The position numbers were made by a program, and so were the translations under genes. The notes under the pieces are model-generated. The model was not told the DNA's origin and did no database searches. It saw only the letters and a list, made by a program, of their open reading frames with translations. Below are positions 61,901 to 64,000 of a stretch of 64,000 nt of DNA, one piece after another. The first letter of the stretch is position 1, and the number at the start of each line of letters is the position of its first letter. Origin of the DNA: Algorimicrobium algoritergicola (lineage in GTDB: Bacteria > Bacteroidota > Bacteroidia > Flavobacteriales > Flavobacteriaceae); the NCBI RefSeq assembly GCF_008086165.1, contig NZ_VSKL01000006.1, forward strand, positions 124,001 through 188,000, in the 5' to 3' direction.

Positions 61901-62699
61901 ACCGACGAGTTTAAATATTGGCGATTTTATTACCAATTCTGTAGTTTATAGTGAAACAGATTTAGATATTAGCAATAATAGTTCCACGTTAACACAAGCA
62001 ATTGTAAACTCCTATGATCCGAATGATAAATTGGAGTCTCACGGTCCGGAAATTAAATTGGCTGACTTTTCAAATGAAGACTATCTATACTATACTATTA
62101 ACTTTCAAAATTTAGGTACTGCTGAAGCACTTGAAATTAGAGTGGAAGATGTACTAGATAATCAATTGGATCCAGCGTCTTTTAAAATGTTAAAGGCGAG
62201 TCATGATTATACTGTGACACGAGTTGACAATGCTTTAACATGGCAGTTTGATGCTATAAACCTTCCAAGCGAAAGTATGGACGAACCAAATAGCCATGGT
62301 TATGTGTATTTTAAAATCAAACCTTTGCCAGGTTATTCTGAAGGTGATCTGATTCCAAATACAGCCGATATTTATTTCGATTTTAATCCAGCTATTACCA
62401 CCAATACGTTTGAAACCGAATTTGTAGCGAACTTGTCCGTTGGTGAATTTGCATCCGTTAATTATACTATGTATCCAAACCCAGCAAATACGGTGGTTAA
62501 TTTTGAGTTTAGTAAGGGAAACATGAATACCATTCAGATACAAGTTTTTGATGTAACCGGAAATTTAGTATCCAAATCGAATCTCATATTAGAAGGTAAT
62601 AAGCTTTCTCTTAATGTTGCTAATTTACCTCAAGGATTGTATTTTATTGAATTGAAGAGCAACGGATTTAAGACGATTGAAAAGCTAATTGTAAACTAA
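58923..62699 (+). CDS. Large T9SS type A cargo protein with four internal repeats
   Basis: A 1258-residue surface or secreted protein. After a signal peptide (cleaved near NNFGQ) comes a beta-sandwich-like N-terminal region (to about 320). Four repeats of about 92 residues start at about 321, 413, 505 and 601, each beginning with a Cys near VCDxDGTADGFAxFNL-like text and ending in TIFVRV-type strands. A central region follows, then a DUF7619-like domain from about residue 1029 (YDPNDKLESHGPEI) and a type A sorting domain (about 1185-1258; MYPNPANTVVNFEF, GLYFIELKS). It is probably an adhesin or surface-layer protein exported by type IX secretion. A strong terminator follows. Confidence 0.88.
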   Translation: MKQKLLFILITVLFTTNNFGQSSFITQNVDCVTGCSELTVNFPTIQETSDYDVASIPFNPPRNFNGLQNSLILDDVWSNVIDLPFDFNFFEQSYNQLVIGDNGVLSFDVSNAGTGNGWQLNQTLPSSTNQTLSEANIFGAGHDMDSRTSIDTHEVGYEVFGEAPFRYFIVSYYNVSQYGNGCNDLRTTQMMVLYETTNIIEVFLQDKPICETWNNGNAVLGIQNPAGTVAVVPPGRNTSAWEATNEAWRFNPSGTVVENTYQWSNSAGDIIGATPMVTVCPATDETYTVETSYFNFSFFGYETYSEDIIVYTSLIGEAPANLQVCSDVTNELFDLTQQTDIITGGSTCSVVTYHETLAHAETGNNAISNPSSYTNTSNPQTIFVRVEDADSGNFESSSFTIQIDLLPATSQAEMEACSTTPGFAEFDLDVLSELITVPNSGFEFSFYASIVDAQNDRNSLVSPFTNTVANSQGLIAKVTDPNTGCFVYTECYVSVLDGTNLQNVSLVQCDDDISDGFTEFDLASVLQQVGNGQPNLELTLYESETDANNATNPIGNVESYTNTSNPQIIFVRGENLTSGCVGFSTIELFVEEAITLTTPSPLTVCDLDGTADGFALFNLSDKDSEILGGLEPNNYAISYYETLLDAEGSLNALIATSYTNVIANNQTVFVRVDNISAGCFATTTLELVVDLDCPFGCQETYTFCYDSNDTTEYVHTSDNGSPLTVVFTAGQVENNFDELIILDSDGISELYNGYGNSGDVTGLTITSTGDSITIKVLSDGSVSCASGARNPISYYVYCLNFENAIVVNAFIDENGDSIFDDSEVKFNEGLFSYEVNNDGVINYVNSSYGSFIIPNTTVGNTYDVSFVMYENYTECLTQTITLIENVAPIERETVAVNFPLTRIAECTDIAVNLVSYVPPRPGQIQTNYLVVENLGNIPVSGSVTFTHDAQVTFNNVSGLNAGNTITNTSTGFVLNFNNLAPGMDEEVYVALDVPTSLNIGDFITNSVVYSETDLDISNNSSTLTQAIVNSYDPNDKLESHGPEIKLADFSNEDYLYYTINFQNLGTAEALEIRVEDVLDNQLDPASFKMLKASHDYTVTRVDNALTWQFDAINLPSESMDEPNSHGYVYFKIKPLPGYSEGDLIPNTADIYFDFNPAITTNTFETEFVANLSVGEFASVNYTMYPNPANTVVNFEFSKGNMNTIQIQVFDVTGNLVSKSNLILEGNKLSLNVANLPQGLYFIELKSNGFKTIEKLIVN

Positions 62700-62721
62700 T
62701 TATATACGTCAAATATTACAA

Positions 62722-62752
62722 AAAAAGCTTCAGTTTTACTGAAGCTTTTTTT
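62722..62752 (+). terminator. Terminator after the T9SS cargo gene
   Basis: AAAAAGCTTCAGT (62722-62734) pairs perfectly with ACTGAAGCTTTTT (62738-62750) over a TTT loop; T residues continue past it. Confidence 0.92.
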
Positions 62753-62809
62753 GTAATGTCTACTTTTGAAATTCGACAAAGCAGTATAACCACTAAAATA
62801 AACTATTTT

Positions 62810-63619
62810 ATGAAAAATTATATTCTTGCAATGACAATCTTGGTTGTTTTTTCGGCGTGCAAACAAAATAATGCCAAACCAGAAACGATAGAAACTTCTG
62901 AAGAAACTGTAGGAGTTGTTGAAGTTGAAAAAACCAAATATCCAGAAAATCTGACTAAAGTATTCGATGCTCATGGTGGAATTGATGCTTGGAAATCGAT
63001 GAAGTCCATAGCATTTACCATGGAGAAACCAGACGGAAAAGAAGTGACAACTACCAATCTTAATTCAAGAGAAGCGCTGATTGAAAGCCCTAATGCAAAT
63101 ATCGGATTTGATGGTAGCAAAGCGTGGTTTTTAAATAAAACAGAAGGAGACTATCAAGGATATGAGCCGTTATATTACTATAATTTGATGTTCTATTTTT
63201 ATGCCATGCCTTTTGTCTTGTCTGATGATGGAATTAATTATGCCGAAGCTGAACCTTTGGTTTTTGAAGGCGTAACGTATCCAGGAATACAAATTACTTA
63301 CAATGTTGGAGTAGGGGAAACACCAGAAGACCGCTATGTGTTGTATTACAACCCAACAACATATCAAATGGAATGGTTAGGGTATACGGTTAGTTTTGTT
63401 CCAGGTATAGATAAAAAAGAATTACACTTTAGAAGGTATGATAATTGGCAAAAAGTGAATGGCTTATTATTGCCTAAAACAATTGTAGGTTATGGTTTCA
63501 AAGATGATAAACCAACAGAAGCGAAAAAAAGTACCGAGTTTATAGATGTACAAGTAACCGATAAAGAGATCGAGTCTAGCAAATTTGCAAAACCAGAAAA
63601 AGGAGAGTTTGTAAACTAG
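62810..63619 (+). CDS. DUF6503-like lipoprotein
   Basis: A 269-residue protein with lipobox VVFSACKQ (Cys about 17) and a mature part that opens with FDAHGGIDAWKSMKSIAF, a pattern of Bacteroidota DUF6503 and LolA-like lipid-binding proteins. YVLYYNPTTYQMEWLGYTV and NWQKVNGLLLPKTI support a LolA/LolB-like curved sheet. Function is unknown. ATG at 62810 is preferred because it gives a standard lipoprotein signal; a longer frame begins inside the upstream terminator region. Confidence 0.7.
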   Translation: MKNYILAMTILVVFSACKQNNAKPETIETSEETVGVVEVEKTKYPENLTKVFDAHGGIDAWKSMKSIAFTMEKPDGKEVTTTNLNSREALIESPNANIGFDGSKAWFLNKTEGDYQGYEPLYYYNLMFYFYAMPFVLSDDGINYAEAEPLVFEGVTYPGIQITYNVGVGETPEDRYVLYYNPTTYQMEWLGYTVSFVPGIDKKELHFRRYDNWQKVNGLLLPKTIVGYGFKDDKPTEAKKSTEFIDVQVTDKEIESSKFAKPEKGEFVN

Positions 63620-63640
63620 AATTCATAAATTAAATAAAAA

Positions 63641-63673
63641 AAGCGAGCTAATTGAAATTAGCTCGCTTTTTTG
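63641..63673. terminator. Bidirectional terminator between convergent genes
   Basis: AAGCGAGCTAATT (63641-63653) pairs with AATTAGCTCGCTT (63656-63668) over a GA loop. A run on one side and T run on the other allow use on both strands. Confidence 0.92.
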
Positions 63674-63696
63674 TTTTTGTTTAATTTTATATAAAC

Positions 63697-64000
63697 TTAT
63701 TGATTCTTGTACTTTTCGGAATAACGTCTCCAAAGTTCTGTTTGGTGACTTTCCAAGCTAATCTGACGTCCTTGAATAAACGCTTCCGTCAAAACATTGG
63801 TTCGCATATCTAATGCATCACCTTCACTAATAAAAAGTGTGGCATCTTTTCCTGCTTCCAAAGTTCCAGCAAACGCATCAATACCTAGAATTCTAGCGTT
63901 ATGAGATGTAATTAATTTTAGAGCATCTTCTTTGTCCATGCCGTATGCTGCGCAAGTTCCTGCGTAGAAAGGTAAATTACGCGTTTGGAAATTTTCAGCA
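63697..64000 (-). CDS. Amidohydrolase family protein, 3' end only
   Basis: The frame runs in from the window edge at 64000 without a stop and ends at 63697, giving about 100 C-terminal residues. ITSHNARILGIDAFAGTLEAGKDATLFIS and the LDMRTNVLTEAFIQGR tail (quoted in parts) are the C-terminal beta-sandwich region of imidazolonepropionase-like amidohydrolases. The catalytic metal-binding part lies outside the window, so activity cannot be judged. Confidence 0.85.
   Translation of the reverse strand, partial: AENFQTRNLPFYAGTCAAYGMDKEDALKLITSHNARILGIDAFAGTLEAGKDATLFISEGDALDMRTNVLTEAFIQGRQISLESHQTELWRRYSEKYKNQ

Noticed and set aside
1..64000. tRNA, rRNA, riboswitch or integrase attachment site
   Set aside because: Nothing with a cloverleaf, rRNA-like text or a conserved riboswitch core was seen by eye; a covariance-model scan would be needed to exclude divergent RNAs.

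Overview
The window looks like chromosome from a low-GC member of the Bacteroidota, most likely family Flavobacteriaceae. The grounds are TAnnTTTG-type promoters, a type IX secretion C-terminal sorting domain, a PorV/PorQ-type protein, an Lnb-type lipoprotein N-acyltransferase, DUF1573, DUF3276 and DUF4266 proteins, a NusB with a long N-terminal extension, and leucine dehydrogenase. No rRNA, tRNA, CRISPR array, transposase or prophage was seen.

Positions 1-19276 form a plus-strand surface-polysaccharide locus. It holds an SGNH-like protein, seven glycosyltransferases (six GT4-like, one GT2), two SAM methyltransferases, a sulfotransferase-like protein, a transglutaminase-like protein, a Wzy/ligase-type membrane protein and a terminal WcaJ-type initiating sugar phosphotransferase. 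No flippase or export outer-membrane protein is visible, so the locus probably starts before the window. Its spacers are large and repeat-rich: 7-bp tandem arrays that often begin at stop codons, a dispersed nested-hairpin element (about 170-190 bp), a tandem duplication of about 0.5 kb, and 49-bp repeats. The genes at 5.7-8.4 kb look more AT-rich than those at 8.4-16 kb, so the locus appears mosaic.

Positions 19.5-31 kb hold envelope and housekeeping genes: lnb and a PorV-like gene, pssA, a DUF808 protein, lptB, tatC and kdsD (LPS/Kdo supply and protein export), recQ, and a cyclophilin-FKBP fusion. More tandem repeats, and a hairpin element bracketed by 39-bp direct repeats, lie between lptB and tatC.

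Positions 31-47.5 kb are ordinary core genes: TPR lipoprotein, thioredoxin-like protein, BASS transporter, acyltransferase, PUR-type DUF3276 protein, ABC exporter, leucine dehydrogenase, nusB-DUF1573-yajC, YdeI-like protein, TonB receptor, pepT, pyrD, LysE-type exporter and HMG-CoA lyase.

Positions 47.6-54.3 kb hold a coherent extracytoplasmic redox module: porin, FMN-binding protein with a flavinylation motif, four-helix membrane protein, thioredoxin-like protein, ApbE flavin transferase, DUF4266 lipoprotein and DUF3570 outer-membrane protein. The core is flanked by a truncated and an intact copy of an unrecognised secreted protein whose middle parts are almost identical. The porin and the TonB receptor 6.6 kb away share one promoter architecture with paired 23-bp inverted-repeat operators, suggesting common, probably metal-responsive, control.

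Positions 54.3-64 kb hold guaB, a minus-strand cluster (rRNA/tRNA methyltransferase, four-helix-bundle protein, M48 protease and two small proteins), a 1258-residue T9SS cargo protein, a lipoprotein and the 3' end of an amidohydrolase.
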